This document shows, one piece after another, positions 39,683 through 50,780 of a stretch of 64,000 nt of DNA (positions within the stretch are counted from its first letter, which is position 1; every line of letters begins with the position of its first letter). Position numbers and translations under genes: made by a program. The stretch is from assembly GCF_000614545.1 (NCBI RefSeq), contig NZ_BAKW01000016.1, positions 1 to 64,000 of the forward strand. The letters are read 5' to 3'. The stretch is from Asaia platycodi JCM 25414. Its GTDB lineage: Bacteria > Pseudomonadota > Alphaproteobacteria > Acetobacterales > Acetobacteraceae. The notes below the pieces were generated by a model that made no database searches, was not told the origin of the DNA, and was given only the letters and a program-made list of their open reading frames with translations.

Positions 39683-42600
39683 GGCGCAGCTCCTTGGCAC
39701 GACGTCTGGCATGAGCAGTCAGGATGCGGAAGAGAATCAGAACGCCGAGGCCGACGCCCACCACAGCGAGCAGGATGACCCTGAAGGGATGATTACCCAG
39801 ATAAAGGTCTGGCCAGAACCAGAAAGGCAGTGATCCCACGGCATAGGTCGGCAGATTCCGCGTTGCGAGAACATGGTTTGCGTTGAGCAGGGAAAGATCG
39901 CCCTGGATCATAGGCTGCATTTTCGGATCACGCATTGTCTGGATCAGACGTTCGAGCCCTTGCGGATTTTCGCTGAGCATCAGGAGCATGGTTGCGTCGC
40001 TTGAAAAGGGCGAACGCCGCTCGATCAGAACGCCACCATCGCCAAGTGAGGTAGTAGCACGGAGACTGTGCAGTGCCGCCTCGGTGCCCCCCGTCGAATT
40101 CTCGCTCAGGCTACGGGAAATAAGGCGGAACGGCTCCAGAAAGGCAGAGCTGGCATAATTCAGGGTGGAGCCGTTGAAGCTGTATGGCGTACCACGCAGG
40201 AAACGCTCGACAGCAGACGACGAAGCCCCTGTGTCCATCACGATGAGGTTACGCATCTCGGTCTCGCTCACGGCATCGCTATGCAGCACGCTCACCCCTG
40301 AGACCGGGTATTGCGTAATGGCCCCTATCATGCCCATCAGGTCGAGAAAGGCACTTTCCGTCCCTTCGAGCTGTGTGGCGGGCAGAACAACCGCCGTGTC
40401 AGAAAGGTCAGCCATGCGGGTGAACGGAAAGCCGGAATTCGCGAAATAGGCCAGGTTTGGCAGCTGCGTGTAGTGATAGGCTCGCGTCAGATCGATCGTC
40501 GAATCAGGATCGATGCTCATGCGCAGATCCTGCGTCATGCCACTGCAATCACGACGACCGATCGGGCGTCCCTCAAGGTAGAAGCCAAGCGTATTGGCAC
40601 CGTACAGTGCCCAGGGAGGAATGGAGACACTGGCAGATTGCGATCGTGAGGAATCTGGCCAGAAGCGTCTCAGCAAGTCGGGCAAATCGGATGGCGGCGC
40701 GAGAGAGACGCTTTTCAGATAGATCCCGTTCACGCTCACATCGACATGGGAGCGTTTTCTGTCAACTTCGGTTCCCAGTGGGCCACGCACCTTGAAATGA
40801 AGGCTCAGAGGGTGGTCGCGCCAGGTATAGATATCCGGCGTCGTACGGAACGGGACCGAAATTGTGCCCGGCACATAACCATAGCCCTGCAGAACCGAGA
40901 GCGAGACCAGATCCCCAATACGTACGGGCTGACTGCGTGTGAGAAAGCCCGGCGCGTCGTATGCCTTGCGTGATGCCAGCGTCACGGGGGGGGCGAGGAT
41001 GCGTGAGCCATGAGGAAAGCCGTTGCTGCCGAAGACGACCGAGCGTGCAGCAGCCGAAACTTCGTCGTCGGTTCGTCCCGTAACGATCAGCACGGCACCG
41101 AACGGGTCGTTGGGATTGACCGTCTCCATAACCGTCGGACCGGAAATCGACGCCTGCCCGGCAAGGTAGTCTCCAAGCACAGTGGAAGGTCCAACGAGAA
41201 TTGCGTTTCCCGAGGGTGGCATCTGCCTCATGACCGGAAAGCTAGCGCCACGATAGCTGCTGAGTGACCCAAACCAGGACGAGAGCACGGCGGCTGCTTC
41301 CAATGTATGGGTGTTGCTCTGCTGCGCGAGAACGAATGGCACACGCGCAGGCGTGAGCACAGCCTCGTTGAAGAAAGGCGCCGGGAGGCTGGCCAGGTCA
41401 CGCGAGGGAGGCAGAGGAGCCGAGGTGATGGAGAGGCTCGACTGTCCGAGGATCTTGGCCCAGAGGACGGCACTCGTCTGATCGCCGCAGCTGAGGGTGT
41501 ACTGCCCGGCGAAATGGAAGGTCAGAACGTTATGTTCTCTGAAGAACAGCGGGTTGACCTGAAATGTCATCGGTCCGAATTGCGGCTTGTCCCTGTCGGG
41601 ATGCACAACACCGATGAACTGGTCGTTCAGGAAGATCGTTACACCGCTACCAGCAGGCAACATGTCGGGTGACAAGGCGCCGTAGAGAGACAGGGTCGCT
41701 CCTGTCACGACCTCAGAGGGCGCCACACCGAAATTGAGGCCCTGAATCGGAATCCACGGTGTCATGATCAGCGTATCGGCACTGCCGAGCTGGGTGAAGC
41801 TCCAGGACGTCGTGTGAGCGCTCTCCAGCTCTTCATGCGCTGGAAGTGCGGGTGCGGAAGCTGCGTCCGACGTAGTCGCGGGAACCGCTGTGTTTGCCGA
41901 AGGCATTGCACCCGTCGAAGTGGCGGCAACCGCAGGTGCAGCACCTTGTGTCTGTGCTGGTGCGGTAGGCAAGCGCGTTTCAGGCGATGCTACCGAAACT
42001 GATGATTTGGGCGCAGGAACAGGGGCAAGCGCGCCGGGTAACGGCATCTCAGCGGGGTTCGTCTGTGCAAATGCAGACGTAGACCAGAGAGACAGGGAGG
42101 CGACCAGAAATAGCGGTGCAGCGCGCATGATACCGATATTGGGCTTGACCACGACGGCGGTCTTTTGTGGGACCGGCTGGATGACCCGAGGCTTGAGCGC
42201 GATGTTGGGCCTCTTCTGCTTGAATGTTTTTGGATTGAGAAGCCCCACGATGCTGTGCAGAATGAGACCAATCGAGCGTGGCAGACTGTCCGGCTTATAA
42301 TCGGCCCAGCTGGCCCACGCGTCACGTCGCCCGAAGATGACACGCACGATCTGCGCTTCCTGCAAAATCGACGTCGCGGCCCAGCTCAAGGCGAGAATGC
42401 CAGTGTCGGTGCACCGGATAATCTGAGCAGGGAGGCTGTACGTTTCGCTTCTGTCACGAACAAATACGGAGACAGGGGCTCCTTTCGTGAAGCCGGTATC
42501 AGACGCGTTTCCGTGCAGAAGGCAGCCACCAAAAGACATGTTTTCACTCGTATATTCGAAGAGGCGCCCATCGGCCGATCGGACGGTTACAGGAATTATC

Positions 42601-44340
42601 ATATCGACGCGTGGCGTATTGCGGATCTGCATCGACTCTCGTCCGATAGAAATTGCGGCGAGTACGATAACGATACTGATCGAGATCCAGACGATGTTCA
42701 TCAACAGGGCGTTCGTAACGATATAATCGTTATGATTGTGCAGTAAACGGAATGCGCCGATGCCGAGTGTCCCCAGGAGAATGATCGCGAGATAGAAATT
42801 GGGATAGATCGCCCCCCAGTCGAGATAGGATCTGTCCAGAATTCCACCTTTTTCGGTGACGTTGAATTTTCCGCGGCGCGGAAAAATGAGCGTCATGACG
42901 GTCACGCGCGCGAGGAACGGTGCGAGTGTCGTCTCGTAAACTTCGCTCCAGAGAGAATATCGCCAGTTACGATTCGTTCTTGCGGAGGTAAGAACGCTAT
43001 GGATCAGATGAGGCATTGCATAAATGGCAATTGCGAAAGGCGACGCGTCTATCAGGGTCTGATTGAAGATCAGATAGGCGATGGGCGATGTAAGAAAGAT
43101 AAGCCGCGGAATTGCGAACAGGAAGCTTGCAATGGCAGAAAAATAGCAAAGACGCTGAGCGAAGTTGAGGCCCGGCCCGAACAGGGGATTATCCAGTCGG
43201 AAGATCTGCAACATGCCGCGCGCCCAGCGCATACGCTGGCCGACGTGGAGAATGAGACGCTCAGTCGCCAGCCCGGCTGCAAGCGGTTTGGCAAGATAGG
43301 CGGTCGACCACCCCTTGCGCTGAAGTTTCAGCGCCGTATGCATGTCTTCGGTAACGGTTTCAACAGCGACGCCACCGACTTCCTGAAGCGCCGTGCGTCG
43401 GATGACTGCGCACGAACCGCAAAAAAACGTAGCGTTCCAGAAATCATTCCCATCCTGAATCAAGCCGTAGAAAAGATTACCCTCCGGCGGCACGAAGGCG
43501 CCGTGAGAGAAATTCCGCTGAAATGGATCTGGGGAATAGAAATGATGTGGCGTCTGAATGAGAGCGAGGCGGGACTCAGTCAGGAACGGGCCGACAGTCT
43601 CCTGGAGGAAAGTGCGCTTGGCAATATGATCGCAATCGAAGATGGCAATGAGTTCACCCTTCGTCAGGGTCATGGCATGGTTGAGATTACCAGCTTGGCA
43701 TGATTATGCTCGGACCTGGCGATGTAACCCGCGCCGCAGGACTCTGCAAATTCTCGAAACTTTTCGCGATGTCCGTCGTCCAGTAGATAGACGTTGATCT
43801 TGTCGCTCGGCCAATCCAGCCCCAATGCTGCCAACACGGTCTGTCTTACAATCCTGAGCTCTTCATTATAAGTCGGGATGTAGATGTCGACACTCGGCCA
43901 AAGCGACGTATCCGGCGGAAGCGGGACGACCTGACGTCGCAGCGGATGGAGAGACTGGAAATAGCTCAAAATGAGCATCATGAAAGCATAGATCTCTGCC
44001 GTCACGAGAACCGTGCCCAGAACCGATTGCGTCCAGGAACTGAAGTTCAATGTTTCGGTGAGACGCAGCTTAGATAACGCAGCGAAACAATGACTGACAG
44101 ACCTTTCAGAACAAGCGTCGCCCTCGGCCCAGGATAGCGATTTACAAAGATAAACAGGCCAATACCGACGAAACAGACAATGGTCTGCCCTGCCAGATTG
44201 AGATGAACGAACGCCGCCAGAATGACGCATAGCAGCGCAAAAGCGACCAGCAACGACCGCATGAGAGCCTGGCTCGGCGATAGATGGGCGCTGTCGACCC
44301 AGGTTTCGAGGGCCGCGATACCGTTTCTGACGTGCTTCAT
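39672..44340 (-). pseudogene. bcsAB: Cellulose synthase BcsAB fusion (catalytic plus c-di-GMP-binding subunits), two frameshifts
   Basis: Inner-membrane UDP-glucose:beta-1,4-glucan synthase fused to its periplasmic partner, as in AcsAB. Glycosyltransferase motifs appear in order: LLDDGH, FDCDH, TEDMH, QRMRWARG. Then come membrane helices and a PilZ domain with RNTPR and NMSFGG, which bind the activator c-di-GMP. From about residue 740 the BcsB part starts with a signal-like segment and ends with a membrane anchor at the C-terminus. Breaks near 44073 (TGCGT for TGGCGT) and 43700 (AAGCTGG for AAGGCTGG) are each one lost G; repaired length is 1556 residues, as expected. Confidence 0.93.
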
Positions 44341-44354
44341 TCCCGCCCCCGTTC

Positions 44355-45125
44355 TTAGTGGAGATTTTCGACGGTCTGGATCAATCCTGTTCCCACGGCC
44401 TCGATATCGACTGCAGCGCGTGAATACGGGGCGTATTGCTGGACAAGTTTCTGGCTGGCAAAAGCCTCACCGATATGCTCGTCCCTGCAGATCGTGCCGA
44501 GTAACATCCCGCCAAAACGCCGAATGATCTTGGGCATTGCCATCGCGCTTACCCGATTGAGCGGATCGAACCGATTGACGACGACGCGATGCACAAAAGA
44601 AGCCGGCTGGCCCGGCTCGATCCCATAGCAACTTGCGGAGTGAATCTCGGGAATGAGCGAAATGCACGATGCTTCAGGTGTCATGACCGTCAGCACGATA
44701 TCCGCAAGTGGCAGAATGGTTGAAAAGGCAACCGAGTAACCGGGGGACGTATCAACTATGACGATCGTGTCCGGCAGCGCCGCCAGCGCCGCAATTTCGT
44801 GCGACAATAGCTGAGGGTGACGCCGGACAGCGTGCTCGAACTCGGCCTGCAGGTGAATGGACTGAGACCCAAACGGGTACACCAGTACATTGCTTGCACT
44901 GCGTACGGCAGCATCATCCCAGCTCTGGCCCGCCTCGATGCTGTTAACCAGGCCATAACGCAGCGCCATCGGAATTCCGAAATGCAGCCGCAATGCGTTC
45001 TGCGGATCGAGATCGATAGCAATGACACTGGACTGGCCAGTGCGTCGCAACTCATCAGCAAGATGCGCTGCGACCATTGTTTTCCCTACACCGCCTTTGG
45101 GGGAGGCTACGCAAATGAGAGTCAT
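44355..45125 (-). CDS. bcsQ: Cellulose biosynthesis ParA-like ATPase BcsQ
   Basis: Intact MinD/ParA-type ATPase of 256 residues with the deviant Walker A SPKGGVGKTMVAAHLA, AIDLDPQNALRLHFG and IVIDTSPGYSVAF. BcsQ localises cellulose synthesis, often to the pole. It ends 14 bases before bcsAB. Komagataeibacter operons usually lack it, so its presence between the ccpAx-like gene and bcsAB is a notable mix of operon types. Confidence 0.92.
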   Translation of the reverse strand: MTLICVASPKGGVGKTMVAAHLADELRRTGQSSVIAIDLDPQNALRLHFGIPMALRYGLVNSIEAGQSWDDAAVRSASNVLVYPFGSQSIHLQAEFEHAVRRHPQLLSHEIAALAALPDTIVIVDTSPGYSVAFSTILPLADIVLTVMTPEASCISLIPEIHSASCYGIEPGQPASFVHRVVVNRFDPLNRVSAMAMPKIIRRFGGMLLGTICRDEHIGEAFASQKLVQQYAPYSRAAVDIEAVGTGLIQTVENLH

Positions 45126-45170
45126 TTTATCTTATTCTTGTCCCCGATAGGATCAGAACCGATTTTTGTT

Positions 45171-45641
45171 CTAGCGCCGGAACATTCCGCGAAGGCGTGG
45201 TTGAGCTTCACTCTTTTCTGGTGTCGCCGAACGCAGAAGCATAAATACCTCGCGAAGTGACATTTTTCGCCAAGGCAGAGGTGCTTCTTCGACATCCACA
45301 TGAGGCACGGGTCGTTCCAAAGGCGCCTGGACTGCCGCTTCAGAGCGCGTGAAACCGCGCATTGTTCGGGGCGCCTCTGCAGCTGGCGGATGATCCGCCG
45401 ACCTGGAAGACGCTCGCGCAGCCTGCTGGGGCGCGATCGCTTCCTGAACGCGCGGCGGCACAGATTCCATCGAGGTCATTTTGGTTTCGACACTTTTAGC
45501 CGGCTCTTCAGCTGTCGTATCAACGACCGGCGGCAAGGTATTCATACGCGCAAACGCGTTGAAATCCTGGAAACCGTCGTCGTCTGGCGCGGGATGGTCG
45601 CCCGAAAAGGAGTCTTCTAAGATTTTGAATCTGTCCGGCAT
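45171..45641 (-). CDS. Cellulose operon accessory protein, CcpAx (BcsH)-like, short
   Basis: 156 residues, hydrophilic and Pro/Ala-rich with no signal or membrane segment. The N-terminal FQDFNAFARM and the C-terminal MSLREVFMLLR plus a basic tail (RLRGMFRR) resemble, from memory, the ends of the cellulose-complementing protein CcpAx, which is over 300 residues long and also follows cmcAx. The proline-rich middle is much shorter here. It starts on the last base of the endoglucanase stop (TAATG). BcsP/BcsR-like small proteins found beside bcsQ in other operons are the alternative identity. Confidence 0.6.
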   Translation of the reverse strand: MPDRFKILEDSFSGDHPAPDDDGFQDFNAFARMNTLPPVVDTTAEEPAKSVETKMTSMESVPPRVQEAIAPQQAARASSRSADHPPAAEAPRTMRGFTRSEAAVQAPLERPVPHVDVEEAPLPWRKMSLREVFMLLRSATPEKSEAQPRLRGMFRR

Positions 45642-46690
45642 TACACCATCTCCATAGCTGCGATTCGTGCTTGCAGGGTCAGAGAAGCAGAATAATAATC
45701 ACTGCTTTCCTTGATGCTTGGCAGGTTTTGCAACGCATCTGGTCCGTTCAAGGCGAACATGAAGACCGCCTTGAAGCCTGGGGGTGCGTTGTAATTAGAC
45801 CGTTCACCCGTCTTGAGGTCTATCCACCCCGGTAGTCCGTTCATGGTGTAGTTCTGACTCACCGCATACAGCGCCTGTGTCAGGCTGACTGGCATATAGT
45901 TCGCCCATTTCAGATACAACGGGATACGGATCGCATCATATGAGAAGCGCGCTGGGAAACCCGTCGCGGGGAAGATGCGCTCCGACTTCCGGTCAATCGA
46001 CAGCCAATCGGGTGGAAGTCCCCAAAGGCCAAATCGACTGGACTGGACCAGTTGCTGCCCGGAATCGATAAGCCCAGCCCAGGGACCGGACGGATCAAGA
46101 CGTGCCGCTCTCTGCAAGGCGGGAATGTTGTAATAGGACAGGTTGATCACGACGCTCTTGGGTCGGTCAAATCCTTTCGCACCAGGGAGGAGGACAATAC
46201 GACTACCTACCTTCCGTACGCATTTCTGGCCAAGATCTTTGATGATTGCCTGAGCCTGCTGCGCATAATCCTCACGGCCCCACAAGATTGCCGCGCGACG
46301 AAGCGCCCATGCAATCATGAGATCGCCGTCAGATGCATTGTTTGTATCCGTAATGTGCGGAGCTGACGGGGTCCAGCGCCAGCTGTGCAGATAGCCGTCC
46401 TTGTGTTTGAGGGTTCCCTGCGTCCAGGCCCACATCGTCTCGAATGCGGAACGGTCATTGAAAGTCGACGCGAAGAACAGACCGTACCCCTGCCCCTCCG
46501 AGTGTGAAATCCCGTTATTGCCCGTGTCGACAATGCGTCCGTCCGGCTGTAGAAAGCGAGACTTATAAAGCTCCCAGTCCGGGTCAGAAGACGACGACGC
46601 CCTCGCCCTTGTTGCGCCGACACCTGTGAACAGAGCACTCAGCGCGAGCGAGTCACGACAGAAGTGACGTCTGGCCTGTAAACGGCGCAT
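45641..46690 (-). CDS. Endo-beta-1,4-glucanase, GH8 (CMCax/BcsZ)
   Basis: 349 residues with an N-terminal signal region. Glycoside hydrolase family 8: the acid Glu is in SEGQGYGLFFA (about residue 65) and an Asp in NASDGDLMIAWAL (about 120); LSYYNIPAL and RFSYDAIRIPLYLKW follow. Secreted endoglucanase that trims or untangles nascent glucan and is needed for normal cellulose output. First gene of the operon, as cmcAx is in Komagataeibacter; coupled to the next gene by a one-base stop/start overlap. Confidence 0.92.
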   Translation of the reverse strand: MRRLQARRHFCRDSLALSALFTGVGATRARASSSSDPDWELYKSRFLQPDGRIVDTGNNGISHSEGQGYGLFFASTFNDRSAFETMWAWTQGTLKHKDGYLHSWRWTPSAPHITDTNNASDGDLMIAWALRRAAILWGREDYAQQAQAIIKDLGQKCVRKVGSRIVLLPGAKGFDRPKSVVINLSYYNIPALQRAARLDPSGPWAGLIDSGQQLVQSSRFGLWGLPPDWLSIDRKSERIFPATGFPARFSYDAIRIPLYLKWANYMPVSLTQALYAVSQNYTMNGLPGWIDLKTGERSNYNAPPGFKAVFMFALNGPDALQNLPSIKESSDYYSASLTLQARIAAMEMV

Positions 46691-47165
46691 TAACGATCTT
46701 TCGAATAGAGCAGCATTGTTGCCGCGGTTTGTGTCACGATCTTTTCCCTAGGATCAATGTGACGTCAACACTTTGTGTGTTTCGTTAAGATTTTTCGCGA
46801 GCTTGTCACTAAAATGCCATTTAATCTATATTTCCGTTAATATACGCCTTGGCGATCGTCCCAGAGGTTGACGAAATCACCCGACATTTTCCGCGACGAA
46901 TCGTCACGCATCTGGAGAAGTTTCGAACACAGAACGCATGATAAGCAGGCTGACTTAACGGAAAGTATCTAGCCGAGCGATTTATATGGATAATTACGAA
47001 GCTAGCAGAAACCTGTACCCGAGCCTCAAGGTAGCAATGTAACGCCAGCATAATCCTGACTCGTCATCCACATGTGTAGATGGTGGCACCTTGCTGGCGG
47101 CAGGGCATATTTCCAGCCGGAAGCGACAATAGCGCCTGTCACTCTCACTGCATTTTTCTTTGTTT
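46691..47165. other. Intergenic, upstream of the cellulose operon
   Basis: About 475 AT-richer bases between the cellulose operon start and the end of the sensor kinase gene. It must hold the operon promoter; no specific box could be assigned and no gene is seen. Confidence 0.5.
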
Positions 47166-48946
47166 TCAGGCGAGCGGTCGGCGCAGCGTCTGCACAGGGA
47201 AGGTCAGGCGATATTCTGTCCCGTCGTCTGACGATATGTCCAGGGTTGCGCCCAGCTGACGGGCAAATCCGCGCACCAATTGCAGCCCTATGCCTTCGCG
47301 CTTCTCCTTATCCTCCTGCGTCGTATTGGAGAGGCCTATACCGTCATCTCTGACAACGAGGGTTGCGGTCTCGCTGTGTCTGTGAAGTGAGATATAGACA
47401 GACCCCGAACGTCGCTTGGAAAGGCGTAACGAAGAGCATTTGTGACGACTTCTGTTACGATCAGCGAAAGCGGCACCGCCTGATCAGGCGTAATTGGAAC
47501 GTCCTGAACATCGAGGGAGAGGCTGATTCTCCCCCGGTTTACTCTATTATTCGCTGTAAAGATCTGGCTCGCCAGTTCTTCAAGAAACGCCCGAACGTCA
47601 AGCGTAGATAATCCACCCTCGGGATAGAGGTGTCGATGTAGTGTCGCCAATGACCTTACGCGATCACGCACAAGATGAAACTCTTCACGCGCCTCGGGAA
47701 GTTTGATGCGGTTGGCTTGCAAATTGAGTAACGAGGCAACGATCTGCAGGTTATTCTTCACCCGATGATGGATCTCCTTGATCAGGAGATCCTGTTGTTT
47801 GGCTGCTCTCTGCAAACGTGCCTCATGGCGGTCAAGACGACGCGTAGCGCGACTGAAAGCGCGCTCCATCTGGCGAATTTCAAGGGGAAGAGATCTCGGC
47901 AAGTCAGGCTGGAAGGTGCCGTGCCGCCGCCAGTCGGCAACACTGAAGGCAAGTTTCTCCAAGGGTTCGACCAGATAGCGCTGCGCGGCCAGCGCGACGA
48001 GCAGTAACTCGACGACGAGGATCAGAACGATAAGCGTGACCCGCGCTAGAAAAAGCTGCAAGGCTCTCGCTTCCGCCAGACTTCGCACTGACACGGAAAC
48101 AATACTCGCGGGCCCGTAACCCGGTGCAAGCGTGTAGTAAGTGCCCCCGACCTCGAAGTGATCAACGCGCTTGTTGGACTGGAGGTCCCGATCAAGTCGT
48201 GCAGTAGCTTCCGGCAACCACGGGTTGGCGATTTTCTGGTTTGGCGTGAGTGCAACCGGTACTGCCCCAGGTGTATACACCCAAAGATCTGTCGCTCCGC
48301 TATCGGGGTCCGAAGGCGGATGGGCGTATTGAGCCAGCGTTACAAGCTGCGGATTTACGAGAGAACGAAACGCGACGAGGCGTCCAGACACCGTTCCTCC
48401 CGAGCGATCGATATAATTCAGCGGAACATTGATACGAATGATCGGACGAGGCCCCTTGAGAATGACCTCGACACCGCTCTCGTTGCCCACGTCTTCTCCC
48501 GAGTTGGCTGGTCGCACCAAAGACAGACGAGTTTCGTCACACACGATCTCACCCGACGCGACTTCCTTCGACGCTGCGACGACTTTACCCGATTGATCTA
48601 CCAAAGCGAGCGAGCAGTAGTGCTGCTGGTTGATAGACTCAACGAGTAAAAGGGCGCGCGAGGCAATCTCCTCGTGAAGACCGATCCGTGCCAGAATTTC
48701 GAGCGCCCCATGCGCACGGCCAAGGTCGGCAGCAATCTCGTGACGCGCGCTGATCGCGTCCGCCTGAATTCGCTCAAAGCTGTTATTGGAGGTGGCTACG
48801 TAGGTGTGCCAGGCAAGCACCCCGGCTACGCAGGCGAGAGGCAGCGAAGTGCAGACGATTAAAGCCATCACACGAGAGCCGACAGTGTCGAACAAACCAG
48901 GTCGCAAGCGTGAGCCCTTGAACGAAGAGAGAAAGGAGACGGTCAC
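47166..48946 (-). pseudogene. Sensor histidine kinase, HisKA_2 type (PhyK-like), frameshifted
   Basis: Membrane kinase that probably feeds the PhyR/NepR/EcfG stress pathway. Two membrane helices (about residues 25-50 and 300-325) flank a periplasmic sensor domain. The phosphoacceptor box is EIHHRVKNNLQIVASLLNLQ; the N-box is VTEVVTNALRYAF. The frame breaks near 47418, where one G is missing from a G run (CGGGGTCT). Restored, it continues as VYISLHRHSETATLVVRDDG and GIGLQLVRGFARQLGA to a stop at 47166, about 593 residues. As read, the ATPase half is lost. It follows nepR by 45 bases. Confidence 0.88.
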
Positions 48947-48991
48947 CCGCCCTTCTTTCGGTTAGTCATCGCGCCAAGCTGCGGCTGGCCA

Positions 48992-49180
48992 TCATGACGA
49001 CCTGTCGTCGCGGTCTTCCTCAATGAGACGAAGCAGTTCCTCAGGGATTGGTTCGCTGGCAACATCGTCAAAGAGCTGATGCAAACCGCGCTTGAGCCAT
49101 ATGTCGAACGGGCTGTCACTCTCGTGAGAGTGGGTCTCCTGGCGGGACTTCTCCGGCGCGCCGTCCTTTCCCCCAGTCAT
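48992..49180 (-). CDS. nepR: Anti-sigma factor NepR
   Basis: 62 residues from the ATG at 49180; a longer frame exists but the family protein is this size. The helical core FDIWLKRGLHQLFDDVASEPIPEELLRL is the NepR signature. It binds EcfG until phosphorylated PhyR displaces it. Lies between ecfG and the sensor kinase gene, the normal general stress response layout in Alphaproteobacteria. Confidence 0.93.
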   Translation of the reverse strand: MTGGKDGAPEKSRQETHSHESDSPFDIWLKRGLHQLFDDVASEPIPEELLRLIEEDRDDRSS

Positions 49181-49298
49181 ATCATCACCCCAACAAAAGA
49201 AATCGACCCATGCGTTTCTAACAAAGGTTCGGCTCACGAGTTGCACGCTGGAAATTTAATCAGGGCAATTTGAACAAAAAGAAAGCCCCAATTGCACT

Positions 49299-49329
49299 TG
49301 AGGGGAATGATCCACGATCATTCCCCTCA
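49299..49329. terminator. Strong hairpin between ecfG and nepR
   Basis: Perfect 14-base inverted repeat TGAGGGGAATGATC / GATCATTCCCCTCA with a 3-base loop, between the sigma factor stop (49391) and nepR (49180) on the minus strand. The downstream minus-strand sequence contains T-rich stretches but no tight T-tract. It could separate expression of the two genes or protect the sigma factor mRNA. Confidence 0.6.
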
Positions 49330-49390
49330 GGATTTTGCATAGATGTCGCACTATTGAGTCTCTGCTCAAAAGAAACGTCTACTTTACCAT

Positions 49391-49968
49391 TCAGAACGTG
49401 AAAAGATCGTCAGACTTCAGACCCTTACGCCGGCGATCATCGAGCGTAGCGCGAAGCGCTGCAACCTTGACGCGGAGCTTATCATTGGCGGGCAAATCTC
49501 CGGTCATCCAGGCTTCGAGCTGACGGCGAGCGCGGAACACGCGGCTTTTGGCAGTTCCGACAGCGCAACCCGTTGCTTCTGCGAGAGCCTCGTAGCTCAT
49601 GCCTGAACAACGACCATCACAAGAGCCTCGCGCTGGTCTGAAGGGAGGCGCGACAGTGCCATGGACAGATCTTTGAGTGCCAAGCTGTCTTCATGCGTTG
49701 CATTACTGGCGAAGGAAGATGCAGGCACATCGTCAATGTCAGTTGTCTCGCGACGCTTACGCAGATCAGAAATGAAGCGATTGCGAAGGATACGATGCAT
49801 CCATGCAGAGAAATTCGTACCCGGAATGAAGCTGTCCTGAGCAGCCAAGGCGTTGCAGACTGCGTCCTGCACCAGATCCTCGGCAGCAGAGCGGTTCCGC
49901 GTCAGGGAAAGCGCCTGAATACGCAGTTTGGGGAGAATCTGGATAACTTGGTCGTGGAAGCTGGTCAT
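49391..49968 (-). pseudogene. EcfG-type general stress sigma factor, frameshifted
   Basis: Region 2 (LTRNRSAAEDLVQDAVCNAL, WMHRILRNRFISDLRKR) is followed by region 4 (LSRLPSDQREALVMVVVQ, then MSYEALAEATGCAVGTAKSRVFRARRQL). The halves lie in two frames that join at about 49600 when one G is restored (CAGGGCATG for CAGGCATG), giving 192 residues. It sits directly upstream of nepR, so this is the cognate EcfG. Without the repair region 4 is missing and the sigma factor would be dead. Confidence 0.9.
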
Positions 49969-50089
49969 GCGAAAATCCTTCTTCGCTCAGTGCTTTTCAT
50001 CCCACCAATGAATGGCGCGAAAGATCGGTTGCATCAGATTGCAATTTTTCGAACTTATTTTTTCACAACCCTGCAATCCGTTGTCGCAA

Positions 50090-50103
50090 GCGAACCGGTT
50101 CGC
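50090..50103. promoter_or_regulatory. 14-base palindrome between two sigma factor genes
   Basis: GCGAACCGGTTCGC is perfectly self-complementary. It lies 2 bases beyond the stop of one sigma factor gene and about 120 bases upstream of the next. A protein-binding site is possible; no partner is known. Confidence 0.35.
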
Positions 50104-50105
50104 GA

Positions 50106-50657
50106 TCAGACGGGGGGAGCATCGGAGGCGTGCATACCTGGAAGCGCTGCGAGTTCCGCCAGCTTCGCCCTCGCGCGCGAAACACGTGCTTTCATTGTAC
50201 CAACCGGACAAAGGCAGATCTCGGCGGCCTCCTCATAGCTCATCTCCTGCGCGCCCACGAGAATGAGTGCCTCACGCAGGGTCTCGGGTAGTCGCCAGAG
50301 AAGCACGGAGAGGTCGTGCACATGATCGTGATATCCTTGAGCGCCTTCTCCACCCTCTTCGCTACCCTGCGAAATTTCCGAAAGGATTTCACTCTCCTTC
50401 ACCTTGCGGCGCTTCTGCTCGTAGAAAATATTGCGCAAAATGGTGAAGAGCCAGGCTTTGATATTTGTCCCCTCGACAAATTGAGCGCGCGCGCCCAAGG
50501 CGCGGAGAACTGTATCCTGCACGAGGTCATCCGCTGATGTGACATCTCTTGTCAGGTAGCGAGCAAAGCCGCGCAGGTCGGAGAGATGCACAGCGATGCC
50601 GCGTCTCACAGGGTCCAGACTGCCCGACTTGTCGCCCCTGTTCATGGGGTGGTCCAC
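50106..50657 (-). CDS. Second EcfG-like ECF sigma factor
   Basis: Intact, 183 residues (ATG at 50657 or 50645). Region 2 has LTRDVTSADDLVQDTVLRALGAR and AWLFTILRNIFYEQKRRK; region 4 has LPETLREALILVGAQEMSYEEAAEICLCPVGTMKARVSRARAKL. It is related to, but clearly distinct from, the sigma factor downstream at 49391, and is divergent from phyR across about 120 bases. Two EcfG paralogues in one stress cluster occur in some Alphaproteobacteria. Confidence 0.92.
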   Translation of the reverse strand: MDHPMNRGDKSGSLDPVRRGIAVHLSDLRGFARYLTRDVTSADDLVQDTVLRALGARAQFVEGTNIKAWLFTILRNIFYEQKRRKVKESEILSEISQGSEEGGEGAQGYHDHVHDLSVLLWRLPETLREALILVGAQEMSYEEAAEICLCPVGTMKARVSRARAKLAELAALPGMHASDAPPV

Positions 50658-50780
50658 ACTCAGAGCGCGGTCTCCTCGATATGGGTCACAGCATTCCTCT
50701 TTGCTGAAGCGTGGAAAAGTGCCATCCTGACGCGACAGGCCGCGTCTTGTTCGCGAATTTTTTCGGAGCTTCGTTACTCA

